Positions 7,370 to 17,319 of a stretch of DNA of 64,000 nucleotides are shown here, piece by piece. Every line of letters starts with the position of its first letter. Position 1 is the stretch's first letter. The stretch spans positions 1 through 64,000 of the forward strand of contig NZ_JAABOK010000013.1 in NCBI RefSeq assembly GCF_009928525.1, read 5' to 3'. The translations under genes and the position numbers were made by a program. Source of the stretch: Chitinophaga solisilvae. GTDB taxonomy: Bacteria > Bacteroidota > Bacteroidia > Chitinophagales > Chitinophagaceae. The notes under the pieces were generated by a model. That model did not search any database. It was not told the origin of the DNA and saw nothing but the letters and a program-made list of their open reading frames with translations.

Positions 7370-8371
7370 ATGAATATAGCAGAAAAAGAAGCAGCGTTGG
7401 TGCGCCTTGGCCAATATCTGGCGGGCAATAGTCCGGAATTGACAGCAGTAAAGGAACGTGCTTTTATAGCAAATGGCTGGTTTACACCTCCTTTTATTGA
7501 TATCTCACTGGATAATATTTGCCGGTATTTCCTGGAACCTGCCGCCCTCCGGCAGTGGCTCAGCCGGTACCCCGCGGTTGAAAACACCAGGGAGCCCCGG
7601 CAGGTAGGTATCGTAGCTGCCGGCAATATTCCGCTGGTAGGCTTCCACGACTGGCTCTGCGGGTTCGTGAGCGGCCACCGGGTCAAAATGAAACTATCTT
7701 CCAAAGATGAAATACTCATGAGACATATCCTGGACAAAATGACCGAATGGTATCCGGAAACAGCCGGCCAGACGGAAGTGCAGGACATGCTTAAAAACTG
7801 CGACGCCTACATTGCCACCGGCAGCAACAACTCCGCCCGCTATTTCAATTACTACTTTTCAAAATATCCCAACATCATCCGTCACAACCGAACCTCTGTG
7901 GCGGTTCTTACCGGTACGGAAAGCCCGGAAGAACTGGAAGCCCTGGCGGACGACGTGATGCTCTATTTCGGTCTTGGCTGCCGCAATGTCACTAAAGTGA
8001 TGGTACCGGAAGGCTATAACTTCGACGCCCTCCTGAATGCCCTCCGCAAATACGATTACCTGGCCGATCACCACAAATACAAGAACAACTACGATTATAA
8101 CCTGGCACTGCTGCTGCTCAACAACAGCCCATACCTGACCAATGGCTGCATACTGCTCCACGAGGCGGAATCGCTGTTCTCCCCGCTGAGCGTACTCCAT
8201 TACGGCTACTACAAAGATATTCAGCAACTCCGCCATGACCTTGCAGCCCATCCCGAATTGCAAACCATTGCAGGCAACGGCTTCACTCCCTTCGGTCAGG
8301 CCCAGCAGCCCTCACTGAATGACTACGCGGATGGAGTTGATACGATGGCGTTTCTGCTTGGTCTTTCTTAG
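7370..8371 (+). CDS. LuxC-like acyl-CoA reductase family protein
   Basis: The 333-residue protein resembles the LuxC-like acyl-CoA reductases found widely in Bacteroidota. It has a VGIVAAGNIPLVGFHDWL segment, an Asn/Ser-rich YIATGSNNSARYF stretch, and a GLGCRNVTKVMVPEGY region whose Cys (about residue 206) sits where the acyl-thioester Cys of aldehyde dehydrogenase-fold enzymes lies. LuxC enzymes reduce activated fatty acids to aldehydes with NADPH; the substrate here is not known. The frame is open further upstream, but the ATG at 7370 follows the promoter box and begins the conserved region. It is divergent from the ferredoxin gene. Confidence 0.8.
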   Translation: MNIAEKEAALVRLGQYLAGNSPELTAVKERAFIANGWFTPPFIDISLDNICRYFLEPAALRQWLSRYPAVENTREPRQVGIVAAGNIPLVGFHDWLCGFVSGHRVKMKLSSKDEILMRHILDKMTEWYPETAGQTEVQDMLKNCDAYIATGSNNSARYFNYYFSKYPNIIRHNRTSVAVLTGTESPEELEALADDVMLYFGLGCRNVTKVMVPEGYNFDALLNALRKYDYLADHHKYKNNYDYNLALLLLNNSPYLTNGCILLHEAESLFSPLSVLHYGYYKDIQQLRHDLAAHPELQTIAGNGFTPFGQAQQPSLNDYADGVDTMAFLLGLS

Positions 8372-8374
8372 AAT

Positions 8375-8517
8375 AATTACGAATTACGAATTGCGAATTA
8401 CGAATGCAGAAGCGAAGATTAAAACGAAGATTAATGGGGATAACTATAAAACATCTTTTAATCTTCGTTTTAATCTTCGCTTCTGCATTCGTAATTCGCA
8501 ATTCGTAATTCGCAATT
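8375..8517. repeat. Type A intergenic hairpin repeat (loop shared with the copy at 18898)
   Basis: The outer arms are tandem AATTACG units and the inner arms are GAAGCGAAGATTAAAACGAA with a near-perfect complement. The left inner arm plus loop start (35 bases) differs from the copy at 18898 by a single base, which shows recent shared origin. Confidence 0.9.
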
Positions 8518-8702
8518 CATGCCTAATTGTCATATTACTTTTAGTTCTGTTTAACGATTGATATAAAAATGTGTTAAAGTAAACGGAGGTTGTTGTGTTT
8601 GAGATGGGGTCGCTATTAAATTTGTATCCCGAGGCACACAAATTGATTAAATCCGCGTAATAAAATTTAAATTTAGTTACACAACGCTAAACACACTATA
8701 AT

Positions 8703-10280
8703 ATGAAATTCAAGCAAATTGCTACAACTGTGTTAATCAGTAGTATCACTGCAGCTGCCGCCATATTTGTGTACGGCAAGTACTTTGAAACCCGGCAATC
8801 AGGCGCATTACAGAATGGCTCCAATGATATCCCCGTAAACTATGCAAGGTATATGCCCGGTACGGAACGCGGCGCCAATGCAGTTCCCCCTTCAGATTTT
8901 GTGACAGCGGCCAGGGCAGCAGTTCCCGGAGTAGTCCACATCAAAACGAAAATCAATCCCCGCCAGATTACAAACGGTAATAACCTGCAGAGAAGACGCA
9001 GCATCCTGCAGGACCTCTTCGGCGATGATTTCTTCGGTGATGAATTCAACGGCGGCGGTGGTGGCCGTAAATACTACATTCCCGGCCAGATGGCTTCCGG
9101 CTCTGGCGTGCTTATTTCCGATGACGGCTATATTGTTACCAATAACCACGTCATAGCGGATGCTGATGAAATCAACGTATCTCTCAGCAACGACAACAAA
9201 ACCTTCAAGGCCAAACTGGTCGGCACAGATCCCAGCACGGATCTGGCGGTGATCAAAATCACCGGTAAAGGATTTCCCTATCTGCTCTATGGTAATTCAG
9301 ACAACGTGGAAATTGGTCAGTGGGTACTGGCAGTAGGCTATCCGCTTAACCTGGATGCTACCGTAACAGCCGGTATCGTAAGCGCAAAATCCCGCTCCAT
9401 TGGTATCAACAAAAGCGGCGGCCGTATCAACAACTCCATCGAATCCTTTATTCAGACAGATGCCGCGGTGAACCAGGGTAACAGCGGCGGGGCACTGGTA
9501 AATACTGCCGGCGAGCTGGTGGGCGTCAATTCCGCCATCGCATCCCCGACCGGTTCCTACGCAGGTTATTCCTACGCTATCCCGGTAAACCTCATTAAAA
9601 AAGTGGTAAACGATATCCTGAAATACGGCAGCGTACAGCGTGCCTACCTCGGTGTGAAATATGCCTCTCCTTCTGCTATCGCTTCTATGAGCGATGACCA
9701 GCTGAGAGATATCGGTATCAGAAGAGATGTTAACGGCGTGCAGATCACAGAAGTGGTGGACAATAGCTCCGCCGCTACCGCCGGCCTGAAACAGGGCGAT
9801 GTGATCATCAAAATAAACGGCGTCAACATCCCCGGCCCTTCCCAGATGAGCGAGCAGGTAGCCCGCTACAAACCAGGCGATAAGATCAGTATCAGCTACA
9901 CCCGTGGCGGCAAGGAATATACGGCAGAAAATGTAACGCTCAGGAACCTGCAGGGTAATACCGATGTGGTAAAGGTGACTTCCATTGACCGCCTGGGCGC
10001 CGACCTGTCAGAACTCACTGCCGAAGAAGCCGCCAACATCGGCGTAAAAGGTGGTATCCGGGTAAATGACATCGGTACCGGTATCCTGAAAAAACAAACC
10101 AGCATGGCGCCGGGCTTTGTTATCCTGAAAGCCGGCAATACCGCGGTCACCTCCGTCAACTCCCTGGGCAGCATCCTTGATAAACAGAAAAATGTACAGC
10201 TGGTAGGTTTCTATCCGCAGAGAGGCGGTAATATCTACTATTACAATATCGTTACAGGAGGCAGTGCAGAAAACCTCTGA
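8703..10280 (+). CDS. degP: HtrA/Deg-family periplasmic serine protease
   Basis: The 525-residue protein has an N-terminal signal or membrane anchor (about residues 7-25) and a trypsin-like domain with His in TNNHVIADAD, Asp in STDLAVIKI and Ser in QGNSGGAL. Two PDZ regions follow: the first around residues 330-420 (GVQITEVVDNSSAATAGLKQ), the second, more diverged, near the C-terminus. HtrA proteases degrade or refold misfolded envelope proteins. A Gly-rich linker precedes the protease domain, near residues 110-125. The gene stands alone, with a hairpin repeat upstream and a strong terminator downstream. Whether it is closer to DegP or DegQ cannot be decided here. Confidence 0.92.
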   Translation: MKFKQIATTVLISSITAAAAIFVYGKYFETRQSGALQNGSNDIPVNYARYMPGTERGANAVPPSDFVTAARAAVPGVVHIKTKINPRQITNGNNLQRRRSILQDLFGDDFFGDEFNGGGGGRKYYIPGQMASGSGVLISDDGYIVTNNHVIADADEINVSLSNDNKTFKAKLVGTDPSTDLAVIKITGKGFPYLLYGNSDNVEIGQWVLAVGYPLNLDATVTAGIVSAKSRSIGINKSGGRINNSIESFIQTDAAVNQGNSGGALVNTAGELVGVNSAIASPTGSYAGYSYAIPVNLIKKVVNDILKYGSVQRAYLGVKYASPSAIASMSDDQLRDIGIRRDVNGVQITEVVDNSSAATAGLKQGDVIIKINGVNIPGPSQMSEQVARYKPGDKISISYTRGGKEYTAENVTLRNLQGNTDVVKVTSIDRLGADLSELTAEEAANIGVKGGIRVNDIGTGILKKQTSMAPGFVILKAGNTAVTSVNSLGSILDKQKNVQLVGFYPQRGGNIYYYNIVTGGSAENL

Positions 10281-10289
10281 TAAAAGCTA

Positions 10290-10334
10290 TTAAATGAAAA
10301 AGCCCCATTCAGTGAATGGGGCTTTTTCATTTAA
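10290..10334 (+). terminator. Intrinsic terminator after the HtrA gene
   Basis: A perfect palindrome: AAAAAGCCCCATTCA pairs with TGAATGGGGCTTTTT, flanked by matching TTAAATG / CATTTAA. The A and T tracts make it usable from either strand. Confidence 0.9.
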
Positions 10335-10462
10335 TACAAGTAAGGTCTGGAAAAACCAACGAGTAATAGCTAGATCTATGAAAACCCATAATGAAAATAA
10401 GATAAGTATATGATGTTCTTTTATATTATTTCGTAAACACATATATTCTTACCGGGAACGCA

Positions 10463-10494
10463 TAAAAAAGCCGGTTAAGCGTAAAGCCACCGGC
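10463..10494 (-). terminator. Terminator of the LytTR / sensor kinase operon
   Basis: GCCGGT (10470-10475) pairs with ACCGGC (10489-10494). Read on the minus strand, the stem is followed by a run of T. It lies about 30 bases after the response-regulator stop codon. Confidence 0.6.
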
Positions 10495-10521
10495 GCAAAA
10501 TTTTTATGGAAAAAGATAAGA

Positions 10522-11283
10522 TTACAGGTTGATGACTCCTTTCAGTTGTGTAAAGAATTCATCTTTTTTACGGGAAGAGATAGGAATATTCTTCTGATCG
10601 CTCATCACCACGGCGGTTCCCAGCCCTTTGATGATTTTCACGATATGATGAATATTGATGAGGAAAGATTTATGGACCCTGTAAAAGCCTTTATCAGAGA
10701 GCATTTCCTCATATTCCTTCAATGACTTGGATATCAGGTGGGAAACATTGTTGATCAGCTGTATTTTAGTATAGCTGTCAAATGCTTCACAGTAAATAAT
10801 ATCCTTCAGGTCTATAACATTATACCCGTCATTTACCGGAATAACTATTTTAGAGAAAGCGTTGTCGTTATTCTTTACATAGTCCTTCAGGATGGAAGCC
10901 AGTTCATTCAGTCTTCCCTTCTTGCTTTTCTTCACCTTTTCCAACGCATCTTCCACCTCGCTGACCTTAATTGGTTTCAGCAGGTAATCGAGCGCTGCAA
11001 ACTTGATGGCCTGCAAAGCATATTCCTGAAAAGCGGTAATAAAAATGACTTCAAAATTCAGTACCGGAAACATTTCCAATAGCTGAAACCCATTGTGCGG
11101 TGGCATCTCAATATCGAGGAACAGTACATCAATGGGGTTATTCTTAATCATTTCCGCCGCCTCATTAATGTTTTGCGCTTCTCCGACTACTGTAACATCC
11201 TTGCAGTAGTTCTCTAAAATATTACGCAAAATATGAATGTTGCGGACTTCATCGTCTACAATGGCAGCTTTAATATTACTCAT
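10522..11283 (-). CDS. LytTR-family response regulator
   Basis: The 253-residue protein has an N-terminal receiver domain, with the acidic pocket at VDDE (residues 9-12), the phospho-acceptor Asp in DVLFLDIEMP and the Lys in LLKPIKVSEV. A C-terminal LytTR DNA-binding domain follows (about residues 145-250, with FYRVHKSFLINIHHI). It is a cytoplasmic transcription factor. Its start overlaps the stop of the sensor kinase gene by four bases, so the two are translationally coupled and form a two-component pair. The target genes are not evident from the surroundings. Confidence 0.93.
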   Translation of the reverse strand: MSNIKAAIVDDEVRNIHILRNILENYCKDVTVVGEAQNINEAAEMIKNNPIDVLFLDIEMPPHNGFQLLEMFPVLNFEVIFITAFQEYALQAIKFAALDYLLKPIKVSEVEDALEKVKKSKKGRLNELASILKDYVKNNDNAFSKIVIPVNDGYNVIDLKDIIYCEAFDSYTKIQLINNVSHLISKSLKEYEEMLSDKGFYRVHKSFLINIHHIVKIIKGLGTAVVMSDQKNIPISSRKKDEFFTQLKGVINL

Positions 11284-14222
11284 AACATCTTAACAATGGG
11301 AATCAGTATTTCAACTAAGGTACCTTCCTTATTGCCGAAACCAGATTTAAATTTATCAATAATTTCTAACTTTCCAACACTTCCATTAAAAGATTTTATA
11401 ATCTGCAACCTTTCCTTTATCACGCTTAACGCGGTGGATTCGTGTTTGATAAGCCGGGAGCTCTTGATGCTGTTGGACTTATCCCAGCCTATTCCGTCAT
11501 CGTCTACAGAGCAATACAACAGGTCGTCTACCATCTCCAGCCTGATTTCCAGGTAGCCGCTGCTGTTCTTTGGCGCCAGTCCGTGCTTGATGGCGTTCTC
11601 CACAATGGGCTGGATAATCATGGGGGGAATATAGACGGTATAGTCCTTCAGCGCATCTTCCATAATGAAATGGTAAGTAAAGGAATGTGCGAACCGGATT
11701 TTTTCCAGTTCCAGGTAGCGGGTCAGGAAAGCGATTTCTTCTTCCAGCGAAATATATGATTTGCGGGAATTGTTGAGCATCTGCCGCATGAGCGTGGCAA
11801 AGTCCGCCAGGAAGTTGAGCGCCTGTTTTTCTTCCTTCTCCAGAATCAGGTGCTGTACTGAATTCAGGGAGTTGAAGATAAAATGCGGGTTCATCTGGTT
11901 GGTCAGCGCTTTGGCTTCCAGCTCTGCAATGCGGCGGTTGTATTCTGTTTTGCGTTTCTCCGCCTGCTTGATTCTTCTCACAATAAAGCGCAGCACTACC
12001 AGTATGAGCAGCAGAGCAGCTACCAGCAGAATGCCTCTCGCCCACCATTGCTGGTACCATTGCGGCAGTATGTTCACATTCATGCTGAGCGGCTTTGACC
12101 AGTCGCTTTTATACTTGCGGGCCCGCACCATCAGCCTGTAGGCGCCAGGCGGCAGGTCCGGGAACGGGAAAATGTTTGACATGGTAGTTACCCAGCCATT
12201 GGTGCTGTCGCCGGAGAAGTTATACTGGTACTCCACCAGGTCGGGCAGGTCGAATACGATGGTGCCGAATTCTACTTCAAAGGACGCTTTACGTTTATAC
12301 AGGTGGGTAAAGTCGGTGGCAGGTAAAAAAGTACTGTCGCCGTACCGGATATTGCTCAGGTAAATAACCGGCGGCACCGTGTCTACCGGCAGGTTGTTGC
12401 CTTTGAAGTAACACAGTCCGTTCGAGGTGGCGATATACAGCATATCATGATCGGCGTATACGCCGCGTATATCGTCGGACATGAGTCCGTCGTTGGAAGT
12501 GATATTGCGGGTAATAGTCCTTGTTTTCACATCAATCACCGAAACGCCTTTGTTGGTGGCCACATACAGGTGTTTGCTGCCATCGTAGTAAAGCTGCTGG
12601 CAGATGTCGCTCGCAAGGTTGTTGGCCGACGAGAGGTGCTTGACCACTTCGTCCCTGTACATCACATAAATGCCCTGGTCGCTGGTGCCTACCCACAGGT
12701 AGCCATTGATCCACTTCAGGTCCTTGATGCTGAGTTTACGGAAAGTATCGTTGCCGGCGGGTTGCAGCTGCCGGCGGTTATCCGAGCAGAAGTAAAGGCC
12801 GGTATTGGTGCCTACATAATACGTAGAATCTGTTACGCTGGCAATGGAAGTTACCATCATATCCAGGTCGCTGATGGCATATTCATCCAGTACGATCACC
12901 TGGTTTTTGGCGGCGATCCTGATTTTACCGGAGGGGGTGATGTCTACATCTTTCAGCATTCTGACAGACTTCAGCAATCTGGCTTTCTGGGCGGCGGTGT
13001 TAAACAGCAGGAGTCTGTTATCCGTGCCTATCAGCATGTCATTATCGCGGTAGGGTAATATGGTCAGCAGGCTGTTACGTCCGCTGGCTGTATCCAAGGT
13101 GAACTGGTTAATATTGCCGCTGCTGCTGATAGTATTGAGGATGCCTGCGTTCTGTCCGACCAGCAGCATATCTGTTTTTTTATCTTTACAGATGCTGAAA
13201 ATGGAATGGGAATACAGTCCGTTGGTGTTATCGAGATAGCTGAAATAAAAATTCTTGTAGGGGATATAATATACGCCGTCGCCGAAAGTGGTAATCCAGA
13301 TATTGCCATCTCTGTCTTTCAGCAGGGAGGTGATATAGTGGTTATCCAGGAGTTTAATGACTTTCTTCTCTCCGTTAAAAAAATCACGGATGAAGTACAG
13401 GGCGCGTTGGGTGCCTACCCAGAGGTTATTATTATCTATGCAGACATTGCTGATATCTTCGCGGATACCCCATGCCGGCCCGTTGAAAAAGCAGATGGCA
13501 TCGGTGGCGGAGTAAGAGTACAGTGCGTTACGGAGCATGAGTACAGGCCGCTGGTGGATGCGGGCAGCCAGGGCGGTATCTGTTAACGGGTACGGGCATA
13601 CGGAGTGTACCACGAGGTTCTCATTACCGGGGTCTTTCAGCGACTCTACGTGGAAGGCATTCTGCAGCGGGCGAAAGAGGCCATCGTTGCGCAGCAGCCA
13701 GAGCAGGGCCACATCGCCCCGTCCGAGTTTATCGTATACCACCTGTTTACCGGTATACTGAATAACGCGGTTATTGGTGTTATAGAACCAGACTGCCTTT
13801 TCCTTCCCTCCTTCCCTGTCTTCGAAGGCCGACTGCATATAGTGGCTGCGGTTATTGAAGCGCAGGGTAGAATCGTTATCGCTGTTATGGATAATGGATT
13901 TGTAGTAGAAGGATAATTTTCCGTTAAGGGTAAAAAACCAGAGGCGGCCTTTGGAGTCGGCGGCCAGCCTGAAAACATCGTTATCTGTCAGGCCGTCTTT
14001 TTTGGCGTAATTCCGGAAGCGTTTCCCGTCGAATTTACTGACGCCGGTAGGCGTAGCAAACCAGATAAACCCGTCTCTGTCCTGTACGGCAGCATAAACA
14101 GTCGCATTTGCCAACCCATCTTTCACATTATAGTTCCGGATCATCAGGCCCTGAGCCAGCGCGTGCGTACTTGTGCAAAAGATGACCAGCCACCATAACA
14201 GTATGTAACGGGTAAAGGACAT
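11280..14222 (-). CDS. Propeller/Y_Y_Y sensor histidine kinase of the LytS type
   Basis: The 980-residue protein starts with a signal peptide ending near HALAQG. A long periplasmic region of two-component propeller repeats follows (for example GFIWFATPTGVSKFDGKRF and YLWVGTSDQGIYV), then a Y_Y_Y-like beta domain (about 640-730). One transmembrane helix lies near 742-762. A short coiled coil leads to a His_kinase domain (NPHFIFNSLNSVQHLI, with the phospho-accepting His) and an HATPase domain (IVENAIKHGL, then DDGIGW). It senses an extracytoplasmic signal and phosphorylates the coupled LytTR regulator. In gut Bacteroides similar proteins often sense glycans as hybrid systems, but here the regulator is separate and no glycan genes adjoin. 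Confidence 0.92.
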   Translation of the reverse strand: MSFTRYILLWWLVIFCTSTHALAQGLMIRNYNVKDGLANATVYAAVQDRDGFIWFATPTGVSKFDGKRFRNYAKKDGLTDNDVFRLAADSKGRLWFFTLNGKLSFYYKSIIHNSDNDSTLRFNNRSHYMQSAFEDREGGKEKAVWFYNTNNRVIQYTGKQVVYDKLGRGDVALLWLLRNDGLFRPLQNAFHVESLKDPGNENLVVHSVCPYPLTDTALAARIHQRPVLMLRNALYSYSATDAICFFNGPAWGIREDISNVCIDNNNLWVGTQRALYFIRDFFNGEKKVIKLLDNHYITSLLKDRDGNIWITTFGDGVYYIPYKNFYFSYLDNTNGLYSHSIFSICKDKKTDMLLVGQNAGILNTISSSGNINQFTLDTASGRNSLLTILPYRDNDMLIGTDNRLLLFNTAAQKARLLKSVRMLKDVDITPSGKIRIAAKNQVIVLDEYAISDLDMMVTSIASVTDSTYYVGTNTGLYFCSDNRRQLQPAGNDTFRKLSIKDLKWINGYLWVGTSDQGIYVMYRDEVVKHLSSANNLASDICQQLYYDGSKHLYVATNKGVSVIDVKTRTITRNITSNDGLMSDDIRGVYADHDMLYIATSNGLCYFKGNNLPVDTVPPVIYLSNIRYGDSTFLPATDFTHLYKRKASFEVEFGTIVFDLPDLVEYQYNFSGDSTNGWVTTMSNIFPFPDLPPGAYRLMVRARKYKSDWSKPLSMNVNILPQWYQQWWARGILLVAALLLILVVLRFIVRRIKQAEKRKTEYNRRIAELEAKALTNQMNPHFIFNSLNSVQHLILEKEEKQALNFLADFATLMRQMLNNSRKSYISLEEEIAFLTRYLELEKIRFAHSFTYHFIMEDALKDYTVYIPPMIIQPIVENAIKHGLAPKNSSGYLEIRLEMVDDLLYCSVDDDGIGWDKSNSIKSSRLIKHESTALSVIKERLQIIKSFNGSVGKLEIIDKFKSGFGNKEGTLVEILIPIVKML

Positions 14223-14251
14223 CGGATATCATTAATGGTTAGACTATGTGT

Positions 14252-14387
14252 AATTTGGATTTGGTCATTTGAGATTTGATTATTTAAAATGCAGCGAAGA
14301 ATTTCGGGATGATTTTCGTGTAGAATATCATGAAGATCATCGCTGCATTTTAAATAATTAAATCTCAAATAACCAAATCTCAAATTT
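14252..14387. repeat. Type B intergenic hairpin repeat
   Basis: The outer arms are ATTTGAGATTTG-type words and the inner arms are TTTAAAATGCAGCGA / TCGCTGCATTTTAAA. It fills the gap between proS and the sensor kinase gene (both minus strand), and its right end merges with the proS stop codon at 14386. Confidence 0.85.
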
Positions 14388-15861
14388 AGTATGCTTTTGC
14401 AAACAACACCCTTTCTTTTGACGGTTTGCCGGTCAATACACAGGTACCCGCTTCCTGAGGATTATTCAGGGGGATGCAGCGGATGGTAGCTTTTGTCAGC
14501 TCCTTGATCTTTTCTTCTGTTTCGGCAGTACCGTCCCAGTGGGCGGAAATGAAGCCGCCTTTTTCTTCCAGTATCTGCTGGAATTCTTCAAAGGTATCTG
14601 CTTTGGTGATGTTGTTATCGCGGAATGCTTTAGCCTTATCGAACAGGTTTTGCTGGATTTCACCGAGCAGTTCCTGGATGCGTGCAGGCAGGCCGTCGAG
14701 AGACAGGCTCATTTTCTCTTTTGTATCACGACGGGCTACTTCAGCCACATTATTTTCCAGATCTCTCGCGCCAATGGCTATACGAACAGGTACGCCTTTC
14801 ATTTCGTATTCAGCGAATTTCCAGCCGGGGCGGTTGTTATCGGAATCATCGTATTTCACGCGGATACCGGCGCGTCTGAGTTCAGCCACGATTACGTTTA
14901 CTTTTTCATCCAGACCGGCTTTCTGATCGGGGCCTTTATAGATAGGCACGATCACCACCTGAAGGGGGGCTATTTTAGGGGGCAGTACCAGACCCTGGTC
15001 ATCGCTGTGTACCATGATGAGGGCTCCGATCAGGCGGGTAGAAACGCCCCAGGAGGTAGCCCAGACATAGTCCAGTTTATTTTCCTTATTGGAGAACTGT
15101 ACATCAAAAGCTTTCGCGAAGTTTTGTCCGAGGAAGTGGGAAGTACCTGCCTGCAGGGCTTTACCATCCTGCATGAGAGCTTCCACGCAATAGGTTTCCA
15201 CCGCGCCGGCAAATCTTTCGCTGGGAGATTTAACGCCGCGTACCACGGGAACAGCCATATAATTTTCGGCGAAGTCCGCGTATACGTTGAGCATCTGTTC
15301 TGTTTCCGCTACTGCTTCTTCGGAGGTAGCGTGCGCGGTATGTCCTTCCTGCCAGAGGAATTCGGTAGTACGGAGGAACAGGCGGGTACGCATTTCCCAG
15401 CGCACTACGTTGGCCCACTGGTTGATGAGCAGGGGCAGGTCGCGGTAGGACTGAATCCAGTCTTTATAGGTATTCCAGATGATTGTTTCTGAAGTGGGAC
15501 GAACGATGAGTTCTTCTTCCAGTCTGGCTTCCGGGTCAACGATTACGCCGGCGCCACCGGGGTCATTTTTCAGACGGTAATGAGTTACAACAGCGCATTC
15601 TTTGGCGAAGCCTTCCACGTGGGCGGCTTCCTTGCTGAGAAAGCTTTTCGGGATAAACAGCGGGAAGTAAGCGTTCTGGTGGCCGGTTTCCTTGAATTTA
15701 CCGTCGAGAACGTCACGCATGGCTTCCCACAGCGCGAAGCCGTATGGTTTGATTACCATACAGCCTTTAACGGCAGAATAATCTGCCAGGCCGCCTTTCA
15801 GCACCAGGTCGTTATACCATTTTGAATAATCTTCCGAACGGGCTGTAATCTCTTTACTCAT
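14386..15861 (-). CDS. proS: Proline--tRNA ligase (short, eukaryote/archaea-like type)
   Basis: The 491-residue protein is a class II aminoacyl-tRNA synthetase. It has [32 protein letters not shown], and motif 2 [16 protein letters not shown]. The anticodon-binding domain starts near [11 protein letters not shown] and a C-terminal zinc-like/ProRS tail follows. Its length and lack of the INS editing insert place it in the ProS type 3 class common in Bacteroidota. It charges tRNA-Pro in the cytoplasm. I start at ATG 15861 ([11 protein letters not shown]); the frame extends 16 codons upstream but that part is not conserved in character. Confidence 0.95.
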   Translation of the reverse strand: MSKEITARSEDYSKWYNDLVLKGGLADYSAVKGCMVIKPYGFALWEAMRDVLDGKFKETGHQNAYFPLFIPKSFLSKEAAHVEGFAKECAVVTHYRLKNDPGGAGVIVDPEARLEEELIVRPTSETIIWNTYKDWIQSYRDLPLLINQWANVVRWEMRTRLFLRTTEFLWQEGHTAHATSEEAVAETEQMLNVYADFAENYMAVPVVRGVKSPSERFAGAVETYCVEALMQDGKALQAGTSHFLGQNFAKAFDVQFSNKENKLDYVWATSWGVSTRLIGALIMVHSDDQGLVLPPKIAPLQVVIVPIYKGPDQKAGLDEKVNVIVAELRRAGIRVKYDDSDNNRPGWKFAEYEMKGVPVRIAIGARDLENNVAEVARRDTKEKMSLSLDGLPARIQELLGEIQQNLFDKAKAFRDNNITKADTFEEFQQILEEKGGFISAHWDGTAETEEKIKELTKATIRCIPLNNPQEAGTCVLTGKPSKERVLFAKAY

Positions 15862-16072
15862 AGAAAAAATAGATAATTTATATGTCGTTTTATTTAAGCG
15901 ATTAAACAATCAATTTGTCTTGATGAAATTTATCCGGCAGGTAGCCGGAAACACATTACAAACTGGCTTAATTTTTGTCTTTATATTCAAAAAGAAAATG
16001 TCACAAACCTACATGAAAATCATAAAGGTGCAAATAGTTGTTGTAAAATAAAATAAGGCGACGTTGTTATTG

Positions 16073-16080
16073 TAACTTTG
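16073..16080 (+). promoter_or_regulatory. -7 box upstream of the Gly/Tyr-rich lipoprotein
   Basis: TAACTTTG fits TAnnTTTG, 65 bases before the ATG at 16146. A TTGTTG run lies upstream at a spacing that is longer than ideal. Confidence 0.45.
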
Positions 16081-16145
16081 TACTGCCCGATTCCGTTTTA
16101 AAAGTGTAAATTTACTATATAGATCACGTTTAAAATATATTTCAA

Positions 16146-17162
16146 ATGAAACCTATACTATACATTGCACTGGCCGGTTCGCTCGCACTGGGTGCCTGTT
16201 CCAGTACATACCAGGCGACAAGTACCCCGGACGATGTATATTATTCTCCCCGGCAGAAGACCAACGGATATGCCTCCAACAATGGCTCCAATGGTAATTC
16301 CAGGCAGGATGAGAATGCCAACTATACACAGTCAGCTGATGAAGATGGCGGTACTTACGTAACGTACCAGGATGATGACCAGGGTGATTATCAGCGCAGG
16401 CTGAACCGTTTCGGCAGCAACAGCAATTACAGCGGCGGCTACTGGGATGGTTACAATGCGGCGTCTAATCTTTACATGAACAATTACTACGGTGGTGGTT
16501 TCAGCCCATACGGCGGTTTTGGTTACAGCAGCCTGTGGGGTCCTTCCCTGAGCATTGGCCTGGGCTGGGGTTCCCGCTGGGGTTACAGTCCGTTTTACAG
16601 CCCCTGGAGCTATGGCTACTATGGTGGTTACTCTCCCTGGGCCTGGGGTGGCGGATGGGGTGGTTACCCTTACTACTCCCACTGGTACGGTGGCGGCGGA
16701 TATTACGGTGGTGGCTACTATGGCCATGGCGGCGGATATTACATCAACAGACGTCCGACTAACTCCTATGGTCCTGTAAGAAGCGGCAGCGAAAGAATCA
16801 TCAGCGGCGGTAACTATACCAACAGCGGCGGTAACGGCGGTGGCGGATATGTTCGCCCGGCCAGAGGTTCTTACCAGCCTGCCAACGGTAACGGCGGTTA
16901 TGTGAATCCTAACAGCGGTACTGACAGACCACGCAGGATATTCCAGCAATCAGGTTCTGAAAGAGTTATTTCCAGACCTACCTACAATAACGATAATGGC
17001 GGCGGTTATTCCCGTCCGCAACGCAGTATGGAATATTCCAGACCTGCACCTTCCTACCAGCCCAGCACACCAAGCTATACGCCCAGCTCAGGAAGCGGCC
17101 GCGTTAACAGCGGTGGCGGCGGAGGCGGTGGTTACTCCCGCCCGGCAAGAGGAGGCCGTTAA
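16146..17162 (+). CDS. Gly/Tyr/Ser-rich predicted lipoprotein
   Basis: The 338-residue protein has a lipoprotein signal (lipobox LGAC, Cys18) and then a low-complexity body. Residues 90-210 are dominated by Gly, Tyr, Trp and Ser, with repeats such as GGGYYGGGYYGHGGGYY. The C-terminal part is Gly/Ser/Pro/Arg-rich with recurring YSRP and SERVIS units. No enzyme domain is seen. Similar Gly/Tyr-rich secreted proteins are common in Chitinophagaceae, and their role is unknown; a sticky surface or matrix protein is a guess. Anchoring to the outer or inner membrane cannot be decided. A hairpin terminator follows. Confidence 0.8.
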   Translation: MKPILYIALAGSLALGACSSTYQATSTPDDVYYSPRQKTNGYASNNGSNGNSRQDENANYTQSADEDGGTYVTYQDDDQGDYQRRLNRFGSNSNYSGGYWDGYNAASNLYMNNYYGGGFSPYGGFGYSSLWGPSLSIGLGWGSRWGYSPFYSPWSYGYYGGYSPWAWGGGWGGYPYYSHWYGGGGYYGGGYYGHGGGYYINRRPTNSYGPVRSGSERIISGGNYTNSGGNGGGGYVRPARGSYQPANGNGGYVNPNSGTDRPRRIFQQSGSERVISRPTYNNDNGGGYSRPQRSMEYSRPAPSYQPSTPSYTPSSGSGRVNSGGGGGGGYSRPARGGR

Positions 17163-17181
17163 TTCAGACAACACATTACAG

Positions 17182-17217
17182 GATAAGCGTAGCACAAAAA
17201 CTACGCTTATCTTTTTA
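17182..17217 (+). terminator. Intrinsic terminator after the Gly/Tyr-rich lipoprotein
   Basis: GATAAGCGTAG (17182-17192) pairs with CTACGCTTATC (17201-17211) and is followed by a T run. Confidence 0.85.
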
Positions 17218-17319
17218 TACGACATAAGTTTTGCCCTTTACAAAACGTTATTACCATCGCAGCACGTTATTACCTGCAGCAAAGCAGACCAAGCAAATCT
17301 CATTTTTAAGTTTTAGTAT

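Noticed and set aside
14539-15492. A 317-codon plus-strand frame opposite proS
   Set aside because: The minus strand encodes a complete prolyl-tRNA synthetase.
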